From an uncultured Lentisphaeria bacterium (GTDB taxonomy: Bacteria > Verrucomicrobiota > Lentisphaeria > Oligosphaerales > Oligosphaeraceae), in contig CAKUJM010000008.1 in NCBI GenBank assembly GCA_934661755.1, positions 12,224 through 76,223 of the forward strand: a DNA stretch of 64,000 nt. Reading direction: 5' to 3'. Below are positions 45,231-53,340 of the stretch, piece by piece (position 1 is the first letter of the stretch; the number at the start of each line of letters is the position of its first letter). The position numbers were made by a program, and so were the translations under genes. The notes beneath the pieces are model-generated. The model worked only from the letters and a program-made list of their open reading frames with translations. It did no database searches and was not told where the DNA came from.

Positions 45231-45290
45231 CCATAAGGCAAGGCCCGAGTCGATATTGCAATGCAATGCATAAAGTTCCAGGACAATCAG

Positions 45291-45333
45291 TCCGGGGTGG
45301 CGGCTTAACCCCGTTGCCGACTAAGCCCCCGGA
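45291..45333. other. Structured hairpin between convergent trmO and rodA
   Basis: TCCGGG (45291) with CCCGGA (45328-45333) and, stacked inside, GGCTTA (45302-45307) with TAAGCC (45322-45327), leaving a 5-nt bulge on the left. A 12-bp stem in total, with no T tract on either strand. Bidirectional terminator or mRNA end structure is the likely role. Confidence 0.5.
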
Positions 45334-45400
45334 AGCCTCCGTCAGCCACACAGGGGAACGGCATGCCTGCGCCATGCAGTGAAGCCGCCCTCCGGTCCCT

Positions 45401-46690
45401 TCAGCCGTTTTCGCCGTCATCGGCTGTCGGCGGGGTGTTGTGCAACTGGACGCTTTGCACCAGCCCCGCCAGCGCCATGGTTCCCAGCATGAACGATCCG
45501 CCGTAGCTGACGAATGGCAGCGGAATGCCGACGATTGGCGCGGCCCGGATGGTCATGGAGATATTCACGACAATATGGGTGGCGAAGAATACAATCACCC
45601 CGGCGACAAGGTGGGTTCCCAGCGGGTCTGCCGCAGCCAGCGCGGTCCGTCCGAAGCTGAGGATGAGACAGGCGAACAGCCCCAGCAGCACCACGCTGCC
45701 GATGAATCCGGTTTCCTCGGCAATCACCGAGAAGATGAAATCGGTGGGGGCGATGGTCTTGGGCAGGTATCCCAGGACATGCTGGGTTCCATGCAGATAG
45801 CCCTTGCCGTAGATGCCTCCGGAGCCGACCGCCAGCAGGCTTTGCCGGGCATTCCAGTCATCCGGCTTGTGGCGGCGGCCATCCGCTTCCTCGCCATTGC
45901 CATGCAGGAAGCGGTCGATCGCCTTCTCCAGCCGGAGCCCGGCGCCCTCCGGCAGAATGGCCCTGGCGGCATCCAGGCCGCCCCGCAACGGCGCCTCGAT
46001 GAATACATTGACCCGGTCCTTCTGGTACGGCTTCATCTTCAGGTAGAGCACCGGCGCCAGCAGCATCATGGCCAAAGCGGCGATTGCAAAGTACCGCCAG
46101 GGGATGCCGACCAGCAGCACCAGCACCAGCATCACCGGGATGAAGACCATCGCGGTGCCGACGTCGGGCTGCAGGCAGATGAGTGCCACCGGCAGCGCGG
46201 TCGCCAAGGCGATCAGGATTGCCGGCAGCCACTTCTTCATCCACGAGTGCCGCAGCACCGGCAGTGTCGCCAGCCATGCCAGGAACAGCAGGATCATGGG
46301 CTTTGCCACCTCCACCGGCTGAAGCCGGAAGCCGACCCCGGGAAGCTGCATCCAGCCGCGGGTGTTGTTCAGGGTCTTGCCGAAGAGCAGCACATAGACG
46401 AGCAGCGCAATGGCCAATAGATAGGACTTCCAGCCATGGCGGCACCAGAAGCGGTAGTCGATTGCGGCGATGACAACGTACGCCGCGAATCCCATGGCGA
46501 TCCAAATCAGCTGATGAAGCCATTTGCTGGACAATTCGCCGCCGACTTCGACGCCGGCGCCGTAGATGAAGGCGACGCCGATGCACAACAGCAACGACTC
46601 CACCCCCAGCGCGAGCCAGTCGGCCCGGGAGGCCAGTTCATGCAGCCGCCTTGACTGCAATGGAGTGAACTTGGACGGGAGGCGGATCAT
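45401..46690 (-). CDS. rodA: Rod-shape-determining glycosyltransferase RodA
   Basis: 429 residues, ~10 membrane helices. SEDS family: polymerises lipid II into glycan strands with PBP2 for cell elongation. Seen: GWMQLPGVGFRLQPVEVAKP (the catalytic-region signature), LQPDVGTAMVFIPVM, GYLPKTIAPTDFIFSVIAEETGFIGS (conserved essential loop), and IPLPFVSYGGSFMLG. Its partner mrdA is at 56157-57911, in a different operon. It is the last gene of grpE-dnaJ-ung-rodA on the minus strand, separated from ung by an inverted-repeat element. Confidence 0.96.
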   Translation of the reverse strand: MIRLPSKFTPLQSRRLHELASRADWLALGVESLLLCIGVAFIYGAGVEVGGELSSKWLHQLIWIAMGFAAYVVIAAIDYRFWCRHGWKSYLLAIALLVYVLLFGKTLNNTRGWMQLPGVGFRLQPVEVAKPMILLFLAWLATLPVLRHSWMKKWLPAILIALATALPVALICLQPDVGTAMVFIPVMLVLVLLVGIPWRYFAIAALAMMLLAPVLYLKMKPYQKDRVNVFIEAPLRGGLDAARAILPEGAGLRLEKAIDRFLHGNGEEADGRRHKPDDWNARQSLLAVGSGGIYGKGYLHGTQHVLGYLPKTIAPTDFIFSVIAEETGFIGSVVLLGLFACLILSFGRTALAAADPLGTHLVAGVIVFFATHIVVNISMTIRAAPIVGIPLPFVSYGGSFMLGTMALAGLVQSVQLHNTPPTADDGENG

Positions 46691-46701
46691 GCCGTGGATC
46701 T

Positions 46702-46813
46702 GGATCCGTGAAGCTGGGTGATTGCGTCGGAATGAGGGATTTTGAGGGAGCGTGCCGGTGGGCGTGGCCGGAAAATGACGAAGTCATGGCGCAAAAGCAC
46801 CATCTTCACGGCA
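46702..46813 (+). repeat. Dispersed inverted-repeat element, copy B
   Basis: The clearest member. Terminal arms CCGTGAAG (46706-46713) and CTTCACGG (46804-46811) are perfect; inside them TGGGTG (46715-46720) can pair with CACCA (46798-46802). The core at 46768-46796 includes ATGAC GAA GTCAT, itself a perfect palindrome. It overlaps the last codons of ung and fills most of the ung-rodA gap. Confidence 0.85.
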
Positions 46814-47515
46814 TTCAGGGCGAATGCCATGTCCGCCCCCGTCCAGTCTCCAGTCGATTTCCGGTCGGCCATGGTCGCGCAGCCACCGGTTGGCCTGGCT
46901 GAACGGCCGGCTGCCAAAAAAACCGCGGTAGGCGGACAGCGGCGAGGGGTGCGGAGCGCAGAAGACGCCATGCGGCGGGGAGGCGATGAGCGGTATTTTC
47001 CGCTGGGCGGGCAGTCCCCACAGCAGGAAGGCGCACGGCGGACAGTGGCGGCTCACTGCCGCGATGATCGCGTCGGTGAGGCGCTGCCAGCCGATGGCGG
47101 CATGGCTGGCAGCGGCGTGTTCCCGGACGCTGAGCACGGTGTTGAGCAGGAGCACTCCCTGTTGGCACCACTGCCGCAGATCCGGATGCGCCGGCGGTGC
47201 CGCCCCCAGGTCGAGGGCGAATTCGCGGAGGATGTTCTTCAACGATGGCGGCAGCTTCCGGCACTCCGCCGGGACCGCGAACGCCACTCCTGTCGCCTGG
47301 CCGGGTTCGTGGTATGGATCCTGGCCGAGGATGACTGCGCGCACTTGCCGGGGCGGTGTCAGCCGCAGGGCGGCGAAAAGCGACCCGGCGGGCGGATAGA
47401 CCACAATGCCGTCATCGCGGTCCCGCGCCACCGCGGCCAGCGGCGCGTCGGCAATTCCCGGCGGCAGCAATGCCGACCACTCCTCGGGCAGGGATTCGCT
47501 GTCGTGCGTCTTCAC
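46784..47515 (-). CDS. ung: Uracil-DNA glycosylase
   Basis: 243 residues. It removes uracil from DNA at the start of base-excision repair. Motifs: VILGQDPYHEPGQATGVAF (catalytic Asp66 in GQDPYH), GVLLLNTVLSV, FLLWG, and APHPSPLSAYRGFFGSRPFSQAN (the HPSPL loop with catalytic His). The normal family end is reached at ~PEIDWRLD; the last ~16 residues are encoded by inverted-repeat element B. The start is a GTG with no clear Shine-Dalgarno. A G8 run (C8 on the coding strand) lies between the dnaJ stop and this start. Confidence 0.95.
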   Translation of the reverse strand: MKTHDSESLPEEWSALLPPGIADAPLAAVARDRDDGIVVYPPAGSLFAALRLTPPRQVRAVILGQDPYHEPGQATGVAFAVPAECRKLPPSLKNILREFALDLGAAPPAHPDLRQWCQQGVLLLNTVLSVREHAAASHAAIGWQRLTDAIIAAVSRHCPPCAFLLWGLPAQRKIPLIASPPHGVFCAPHPSPLSAYRGFFGSRPFSQANRWLRDHGRPEIDWRLDGGGHGIRPECREDGAFAP

Positions 47516-47529
47516 GGCGCCGGGGGGGG

Positions 47530-48699
47530 CTACTTCCGAATCCAGGTCTGGGCCTTCTTGCGGAAGGCCTGCTGACGCGGCATTTGGGAACTGTCGCAGG
47601 GCAGCTCGCTGAACTGCTTGAGCAGCTTCTTCTGATCGTCGGTCAGCGAAGTGGGGATCTCGACCAAGATCCGGACATACTGGTCGCCGCGGCCATTGCC
47701 GCGGGTGCTGGCGATGCCCTTGCCGCGCATCCTGAGCATCGTGCCGTTCTGGGTTCCGGGCGGAATGACCAGATCCGCCGGACCGCCGATGGTCGGCACC
47801 TCGACTTTTCCGCCAGTCGCCGCGGTCACGAAGGATATCGGCACCTCGCAGGTCAGGTCGTTGCCATTGCGGAAGAACAGCTCGTGGGGGCGGATGGCGA
47901 TCTCCAAATAGAGGTCGCCGCTGGGGCCGCCGTTGACTCCGGCTTCGCCGCCGCCGGAGATGCGCAACCGCGATCCACTGTCGATGCCCGCGGGGATGGT
48001 GACTTCAATTTCCTTGTTGACTTGCACAATGCCCTGTCCATGGCACTGGATGCACGGCTTGTCGACGATCTCGCCGGCGCCGCCGCAGGTGCGGCAGGTG
48101 GTGCTCATGCTGAATGCGCCGCGCCTGCTGGTCTGCTGGCCGGTGCCATGGCAAGTCGGGCACTGCCGTTTTGAAGTGCCCGGCTCGCAGCCAGTCCCGG
48201 AACAGCGGCTGCATTGCTCGGTGCGCGGGATGCGGATCATCTTCTTGGCGCCGAAGATGGAATCCTCCAAGTCGATGGAGAGGTTGTAGAGCAGGTCCTG
48301 GCCCTTGCGCGGACCGCGCGGGCGGCTGCGGCGCCCGCCGCCGGAAAACAGGTCGCCGAGATCAAAATAGTCGCCGAAGCCGCCGCTGCCGCCGCCATTG
48401 GCGCCGCCGAACATCTGGGAGAAGAAGTCCATCGGATCCATTCCGGGGCCGCCGCTGGCGGAACCGCCCTTGGTGTACATCTCATGGCCAAGCTGGTCGT
48501 AGCGGGAACGCTCCTTGGGGTCGCTAAGCACCTGATAGGCGTTGTTGACCTCCTTGAACTTCTCCTCGGCAGTCTTGTCGCCGGGGTTGTGGTCGGGGTG
48601 GTACTTTATCGCCAGCTTGCGGTACGCCTTCTTGATCTCGTCGTCGGACGCAGTGCGCGACACCCCCAATACGCTATAGAAATCCTCATTTGCAGCCAT
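47530..48699 (-). CDS. dnaJ: Chaperone DnaJ
   Basis: 389 residues. The J domain at the N-terminus has [28 protein letters not shown] (HPD intact). A Gly/Phe-rich region follows ([24 protein letters not shown]), then four zinc-finger CxxCxGxG repeats ([32 protein letters not shown]), then the client-binding C-terminal domains. It is the DnaK cochaperone; dnaK is not in this window. AGGAGG lies nine bases upstream of the ATG at 48699; open frame beyond that is not conserved. Second gene of grpE-dnaJ-ung-rodA. Confidence 0.98.
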   Translation of the reverse strand: MAANEDFYSVLGVSRTASDDEIKKAYRKLAIKYHPDHNPGDKTAEEKFKEVNNAYQVLSDPKERSRYDQLGHEMYTKGGSASGGPGMDPMDFFSQMFGGANGGGSGGFGDYFDLGDLFSGGGRRSRPRGPRKGQDLLYNLSIDLEDSIFGAKKMIRIPRTEQCSRCSGTGCEPGTSKRQCPTCHGTGQQTSRRGAFSMSTTCRTCGGAGEIVDKPCIQCHGQGIVQVNKEIEVTIPAGIDSGSRLRISGGGEAGVNGGPSGDLYLEIAIRPHELFFRNGNDLTCEVPISFVTAATGGKVEVPTIGGPADLVIPPGTQNGTMLRMRGKGIASTRGNGRGDQYVRILVEIPTSLTDDQKKLLKQFSELPCDSSQMPRQQAFRKKAQTWIRK

Positions 48700-48784
48700 A
48701 TACTCATCGCCTCCTGGAAAAAATACATAACGCCCGCCGGCCGGCAGCCATCGCCGCACGCCGCCGGCGGGCAGGAAAAAAAAA

Positions 48785-49516
48785 CTACTTCGACTCCGGC
48801 GGCTCCGGCGACTCCGCTCCGGCGTCATCGCCAGACGGCTTCGCGGCATCCGGTGCGGCCGGCGGCGCCGGCTCTTCCTTCCGGGGTCCGGCGGAGACCA
48901 CCACGCGCGCCGGGCGCAGAATCCGGTCGCCCAGCTTGAATCCGAAATTCCATTGCTGGAGGACGAATCCCTCCGGGACATCGTCGCTGTTGGCGGTGCT
49001 GACCGCCTCGTGCAACTGGGGATCGAACTTATGGCCCATGGCGTCGATGACGCTGACGCCCATGTTGGCGAGCACCGACTTGAACTGGTCGAAGATCATC
49101 CTTACCCCCATCTGGATCGTCGCCATGTCCTTGGCCTTTTCCGTGCTGTCCGCGGCCATCTTGAGCAGATCGAAGATGCCGACGATTTCACCGATGGTGT
49201 TCATGCGGGTGCTTTCGCGCAGATCCTGCATCTCCCGTGCCATCCGCTTGCGGGTGTTCTCATTGTCGGCCAGCGCCCGCAGGTAGTTGTTGCGCATGGC
49301 CTCCAGCTTTTCCTCCATGGAGGGCTCCGGCGGTGCGGCCTGCCCGGCGTCCGGCGAGGAACCGCCCTTGTCTTCCCCGGACTGGGCTTCCGCCGCTTCC
49401 GCCGCTTCCGCGGCCGCCTCGGCCTGGGCTTCCGCCTCCGGGGATTCTGCTACCGGCACTGCTGAAGGATCTTCCTGGGAAAAATTGTCACTGTGGTTGT
49501 GATGATGATGCGACAT
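48785..49516 (-). CDS. grpE: Nucleotide exchange factor GrpE
   Basis: 243 residues. Nucleotide exchange factor of DnaK. The start [11 protein letters not shown] is followed by a low-complexity acidic Ala/Glu-rich stretch (to ~60), then the coiled coil ([29 protein letters not shown]) and the beta domain with [23 protein letters not shown] and [25 protein letters not shown] Pro/Ala-rich tail of ~30 residues ends it. The His-rich N-terminus is natural-looking but uncommon and could bind metal. AGGAGG precedes the ATG at 49516. First gene of the chaperone operon; no CIRCE-type sequence seen upstream. Confidence 0.96.
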   Translation of the reverse strand: MSHHHHNHSDNFSQEDPSAVPVAESPEAEAQAEAAAEAAEAAEAQSGEDKGGSSPDAGQAAPPEPSMEEKLEAMRNNYLRALADNENTRKRMAREMQDLRESTRMNTIGEIVGIFDLLKMAADSTEKAKDMATIQMGVRMIFDQFKSVLANMGVSVIDAMGHKFDPQLHEAVSTANSDDVPEGFVLQQWNFGFKLGDRILRPARVVVSAGPRKEEPAPPAAPDAAKPSGDDAGAESPEPPESK

Positions 49517-49896
49517 GTTGTCATTGCCTCCTGAAATTGTCGTCTGCGGCGATTGCATTGAAGCAGACGGTCGCGACTGCGGGACCGCCATTTCGCCAGC
49601 GCCATCCGGCGTCGTCTCAAATCAGCCTGGGTCCGTGAAGGCTGGGTGCTTTTGCGTCAGAATGATGAATTTTGCAGATCGCGTACCGGAAAGTGCGCAA
49701 CCGAAAAATGGCGAAATCACGGCGCAAAAGAACCAATTTCACGGACTCAGGATCAAAGTTCGAATGCCAGGTGAAGCAAAAATAGTGCCAGCACCCGCGG
49801 GCACGGCATCCACCCTCGGCACCTGCCGAGTCCTGACTGGCGCATGAATGCCGGCGGGACGCCTGGCGGATTCGCGGGATGCCCCGCTGGCGGGAT
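49517..49896. other. Intergenic region upstream of grpE and downstream of the S1 gene
   Basis: About 380 bp with no supported gene. It holds inverted-repeat element copy C. The grpE promoter should be here on the minus strand, but I could not identify a clear -35/-10 pair or a heat-shock operator. Confidence 0.6.
49629..49748 (+). repeat. Dispersed inverted-repeat element, copy C
   Basis: Terminal arms TCCGTGAA (49632-49639) and TTCACGGA (49738-49745) are perfect 8-bp inverted repeats. Inner arms CTTTTGCG and CGCAAAAG also pair perfectly. The core CCGAAAAATGGCGAAATCAC (49701-49720) is a variant of copies A and B. Confidence 0.85.
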
Positions 49897-51387
49897 CTAC
49901 AGCTTCAATCCCCCGAACATGTCGCCCAGCGACCCGAAGGAATCCGAGTTGCTGTCCTTGTGGTCCACGCTGCCTGCCCGGCTCTTTTCGGCCTCCACCT
50001 CCAGCAATTCCGGCGTGGTCAGCCCGATCCGGTCGCCGGCGGCTTCCTTGACCACCACCGCGATCTTGCTGTGCAACGGGTACTTGCGGTACATCTGGCG
50101 CTCCTTGACGTGGCGCTCCGCCTCGCCCAGCGGCAGCTGGCTGATATGCAACAGCCCGGTCTGGCCGTTGGGCAACTTGACGAACAGCCCGAAGGGCATC
50201 TGCTTCTCAACCTCGCCCTCGAGGGTCTGGCCGGCGATCATCGCCTCCATGGCACGTTTTTCCTCTTCGGCGGTGAGCGACGCCGGCGGCTCGTCCTGGC
50301 TCTTCGGGGCGCCGATGCACAGGGCGATGCGACGCCGCGGCACATCGACGTCCAGGATGGTCACTTCGACCTCCTGGCCGACCTGCAGCACTTCGGCCGG
50401 CGAGTCGATCCGGTGGTCAGCGCCCAGCTGTGAAATGTGCGCCAAACCCTCGACTCCGGGTGAGAGCTGGATGAAGGCGCCAAAGTCCGCGATGCGCACC
50501 ACCTTCCCGGTGCGCATCACGCCGACGGCGAACGCCGGATCGTCGGCAATCGCGCTCCACGGATCGCCTGCAGCCTGCTTGATCGACAACGCGATGCGCG
50601 GACGACGCCCGTCATGCGGATCCTCGCAGGAAAGCACCTTGACGGCCACCTTCTGGCCAATTGAGAGCGCATCCTCCGGCTTGATGCCGCGGTCCCAGCT
50701 GATTTCGCTGACATGCACCATGCCGTCCAGCCCTCCCAGGTCGACGAATGCGCCATACGGCATCAGCGAGCTGACGGTCCCGGTGAGTACATCGCCCTCC
50801 TTGAGGTTGGCCAACAACTTCTCGCGCGCCTCATCCGCCTCGATTTCCTGCAGGCGGCGGCGGGACACCACCACATTGCGGCCCTCATCGCCGTACTCGG
50901 TGATGAGGAAGGCATAGCTCTTGCCGACATGCGCGGCGCTGTCCTGTCCGGCGCCGTGGATGTCGATTTGCGAATAGGGGCAGAACGCAGTGCTGGCCGC
51001 CAGCTGGACGCTGTATCCGCCCTTGCGCTCGCCGGTGATCTTGCCCTCGATCGGAATCTTCTTGTTCCAGGCGTCCTGGACTGCGGTGTCCACCTCGCGT
51101 CCGCGTCCGCCGCCCAGATGCTTCTTGAGCCGGATGCCGTCGCCGTCGCTGCCAACCGCAAATGCCTCGATGATGTCGCCCTCGCGGACGGTCAGATTGC
51201 CGTCGTCATCCTGGAAGTCCTTGACATCGATGATGCCGTCCTGACGCCCGCCAAGATCAACAAAGATGCTGTCCTTGCCGATGGTGATGACCTTCCCGCT
51301 GACCTTGTCGCCGTTGCGGATTTGCATATTGACTGCGCCGCGGGATTCGAACAGCGCCGCAAAATCCATTTCCTCGTTGTTGTCCAT
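49897..51387 (-). CDS. S1-domain RNA-binding protein (ribosomal protein S1-like)
   Basis: 496 residues with five S1 repeats at roughly 22-90, 110-175, 190-262, 300-375 and 408-480. The best-preserved are VLTGTVSSLMPYGAFVDLGGLDGMVHVSEISW (repeat 3), GKVVRIADFGAFIQLSPGVEGLAHISQL (4) and EGEVEKQMPFGLFVKLPNGQTGLLHISQLP (5). It binds mRNA on the small ribosomal subunit or otherwise acts in RNA metabolism. Length and repeat number suit a bacterial S1, but this may be a paralogue, since a standard rpsA usually sits beside cmk, which is not here. Start at 51387 as the first Met before the conserved N-terminus. Downstream of manA on the same strand. Confidence 0.88.
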   Translation of the reverse strand: MDNNEEMDFAALFESRGAVNMQIRNGDKVSGKVITIGKDSIFVDLGGRQDGIIDVKDFQDDDGNLTVREGDIIEAFAVGSDGDGIRLKKHLGGGRGREVDTAVQDAWNKKIPIEGKITGERKGGYSVQLAASTAFCPYSQIDIHGAGQDSAAHVGKSYAFLITEYGDEGRNVVVSRRRLQEIEADEAREKLLANLKEGDVLTGTVSSLMPYGAFVDLGGLDGMVHVSEISWDRGIKPEDALSIGQKVAVKVLSCEDPHDGRRPRIALSIKQAAGDPWSAIADDPAFAVGVMRTGKVVRIADFGAFIQLSPGVEGLAHISQLGADHRIDSPAEVLQVGQEVEVTILDVDVPRRRIALCIGAPKSQDEPPASLTAEEEKRAMEAMIAGQTLEGEVEKQMPFGLFVKLPNGQTGLLHISQLPLGEAERHVKERQMYRKYPLHSKIAVVVKEAAGDRIGLTTPELLEVEAEKSRAGSVDHKDSNSDSFGSLGDMFGGLKL

Positions 51388-51474
51388 GGTTGTTGTTGAT
51401 GAAAATTCAGTTGGCTGCTGGCTTGCCGGGGATGATCTCCCACGGCGAAAATGGTCCATTCCGGGGATGCCCAA

Positions 51475-52689
51475 TCACCGATCCGCCTGGCTGCGGGCGG
51501 GCGCAAAGCCGGTCTGCACCCACGCTGCCCGGGTGCCGCTGGCGGTCGGGACGGCGCGGCCATTGCGCAACGCCGACGGCCGCACCCAGCAGCTTCCACG
51601 GGCTGCGGCGTTTTCGCCAAAGTCGTCCGTGAGGCGCATTTCGCCGGAAAGCACCAGCAGCATCCCCAGACCCTCCGGACAGGATTGCAATTCCAGCGGG
51701 GCGTCGTTGAGGATCTTCAGCTGGAATTTCGGCGTCGGCGGATTGTAGCTCAGGATTTCACCCTGGCCGGCCCGCTCTGCCGCCGGTGCGACTGCTTCGG
51801 CGCCATGGCGGCTGAAATCCACGGTCGCCAACAGGGTGGGCACGTCAATCGCCTTGCCGGTAAGGCCGGCGCGGATGACGTTGTCCGAGTTGGTCATGCA
51901 CTCGATGCCGGTGCCGCAGATGTATGCGTGGGGCGAGTTGGGCGCCAGGAAGAGCGATTCGCCGGGGCAGAGGCGCTTGTGGTTGAGCAGAAAGGCGAAC
52001 AGCGCCCCGCGGTCGTCGGGATATTGGCGGTCCAGGCGGCAGAAAAGCTCCTCCGCGTCGGTGATGGCCGGCACGGAGGCGGCGTGGGCGCGCAATGCAG
52101 CGGACAATGCGGTGACGGCATCCTGAGAAAGGCCGAAGATGACCCGGCACAGCCCGCGCAATGACTCCGCCTCCGGACCGGACTGCCATGGCGCCAGCAA
52201 CGCCTCCGCCAATGGCGCAATCGACTCCAGGGAGGCGCGGATCTGCTGGTCCTCGCGGAAGCCCGCCATCGCCTCGAAGGCAGTCAGCGCGATGATGATC
52301 TCGGTCTTGTCATGCGGATCCGGGTACAGCTCCGGATGCGCGGCGTGGAGACGGATGGCGGAATGCTCGTCAGGATGGCTCTGAATCGAAAGCGCATGGC
52401 TGCAGGAAAGCACCTTGAACAGATAGGCCAGCTGGGAGCCGCCATGCGGGCCCAGCCACTGCGACGGCGATTGCGCAATCGCATCCGGGAGGCTGGTGCC
52501 ATCGGCCAGCGCCGACGGCAATGAAGGATGGGCGCCCAGCCACAGCTCCGCCCATGGCTGGTCGCCGGGATCCTCGCCCAGCAGCTGCGCAATATACGGG
52601 CAGTGGCCGCCAGTGCTTTGCAGGCTCTGGCCCCACGCATAGTGGCGGACGGCGCCGACCAGACGGTGGAAACGGTTGGTGGACAGCAT
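51475..52689 (-). CDS. manA: Mannose-6-phosphate isomerase, class I
   Basis: 404 residues, type I phosphomannose isomerase. It interconverts mannose-6-P and fructose-6-P. Zinc ligands appear in the expected order: LFKVLSCSHALSIQSHPDEHSA (Gln and His), KTEIIIALTAFEAMAGFR (Glu), and LAPNSPHAYICGTGIECMTNSDNVIRAGLTGK (His and the catalytic Arg). Preceded by the ECF sigma factor gene with a 36-bp gap and the aminotransferase gene before that, all on the minus strand. Start at 52689 (ATG), with GAGG upstream. Confidence 0.95.
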   Translation of the reverse strand: MLSTNRFHRLVGAVRHYAWGQSLQSTGGHCPYIAQLLGEDPGDQPWAELWLGAHPSLPSALADGTSLPDAIAQSPSQWLGPHGGSQLAYLFKVLSCSHALSIQSHPDEHSAIRLHAAHPELYPDPHDKTEIIIALTAFEAMAGFREDQQIRASLESIAPLAEALLAPWQSGPEAESLRGLCRVIFGLSQDAVTALSAALRAHAASVPAITDAEELFCRLDRQYPDDRGALFAFLLNHKRLCPGESLFLAPNSPHAYICGTGIECMTNSDNVIRAGLTGKAIDVPTLLATVDFSRHGAEAVAPAAERAGQGEILSYNPPTPKFQLKILNDAPLELQSCPEGLGMLLVLSGEMRLTDDFGENAAARGSCWVRPSALRNGRAVPTASGTRAAWVQTGFAPARSQADR

Positions 52690-52725
52690 GTATTGGCCCT
52701 CTAATCGCAAATTCGAGTCCAGACG

Positions 52726-53304
52726 CTACGCCTGGCTGCGGTGATACATCCCCTGGAGCAGCCGGATGGCATGGTTCAGGCGCCAGAGGGCGGTCCCCAG
52801 CGGAATCCGGCACTCCTCGGCGATCCGGCTGAAGGTCTGGTTCCGGTAGAAGCGCATCCGGATCAGCAACCGGTATTCCTCCGGCAGCTGCGAGAGCATC
52901 TGCTCCAGGATTGCTCCGTCCTCGACCGCCAGCATCTCGGAAAGCGGGGTGTTGGTGTCCGGAGGCAGATCCGGAATCCGCTCCAGGCTGACCTCGTGGG
53001 CGTTGAGCTGGCGCAGACGGTCGATCGCCTTGTTGGTGGTCACCCGGGTGAGCCAGCCGGCCAGCGAGCCGTTCTTCAAATGCCTCGGTGGCTTCCGCAG
53101 CAACTGCAGGAAGGTCTCCTGGCTGACATCCAGCGCCAGGTCATGGGAGGGGAATTTCCTGCTGGCGCAACGCACAGTCAGGGAGCGGTAGCGCTCGTAA
53201 AGCTGCGCAAACGCATCCATGTCGCCGCCGATCATCCGCGCCAGCAACAGCTCGTCGCTGGATTCGGACGGGGTGGCAGGAGGATGGGAGGGTGCTTGGG
53301 ACAA
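52726..53304 (-). CDS. ECF-type sigma-70 family RNA polymerase sigma factor
   Basis: 192 residues. Region 2 spans ~25-95 (MIGGDMDAFAQLYERYRSLTVR, LALDVSQETFLQLL, GWLTRVTTNKAIDRLR), and region 4 ~125-185 (LPEEYRLLIRMRFYRNQTFSRIAEECRIPLGTALWRLNHAI). It redirects RNA polymerase to a target promoter set. The adjacent genes (ilvE upstream, manA downstream) are metabolic; there is no anti-sigma factor, no cupin or zinc-finger regulator beside it, so how it is controlled is unclear. Confidence 0.93.
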   Translation of the reverse strand: MSQAPSHPPATPSESSDELLLARMIGGDMDAFAQLYERYRSLTVRCASRKFPSHDLALDVSQETFLQLLRKPPRHLKNGSLAGWLTRVTTNKAIDRLRQLNAHEVSLERIPDLPPDTNTPLSEMLAVEDGAILEQMLSQLPEEYRLLIRMRFYRNQTFSRIAEECRIPLGTALWRLNHAIRLLQGMYHRSQA

Positions 53305-53340
53305 GGCGGGAAAACGGCAAGACCAAAGTTCCGGGGACGG

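Noticed and set aside
48700..48981. Upstream extension of the dnaJ frame
   Set aside because: Arg/Ser-rich shadow of the grpE gene; AGGAGG and the J-domain start are at 48699.
47530..49516. Heat-shock operator (CIRCE) upstream of grpE-dnaJ
   Set aside because: No TTAGCACTC-type inverted repeat found in 49517-49896.
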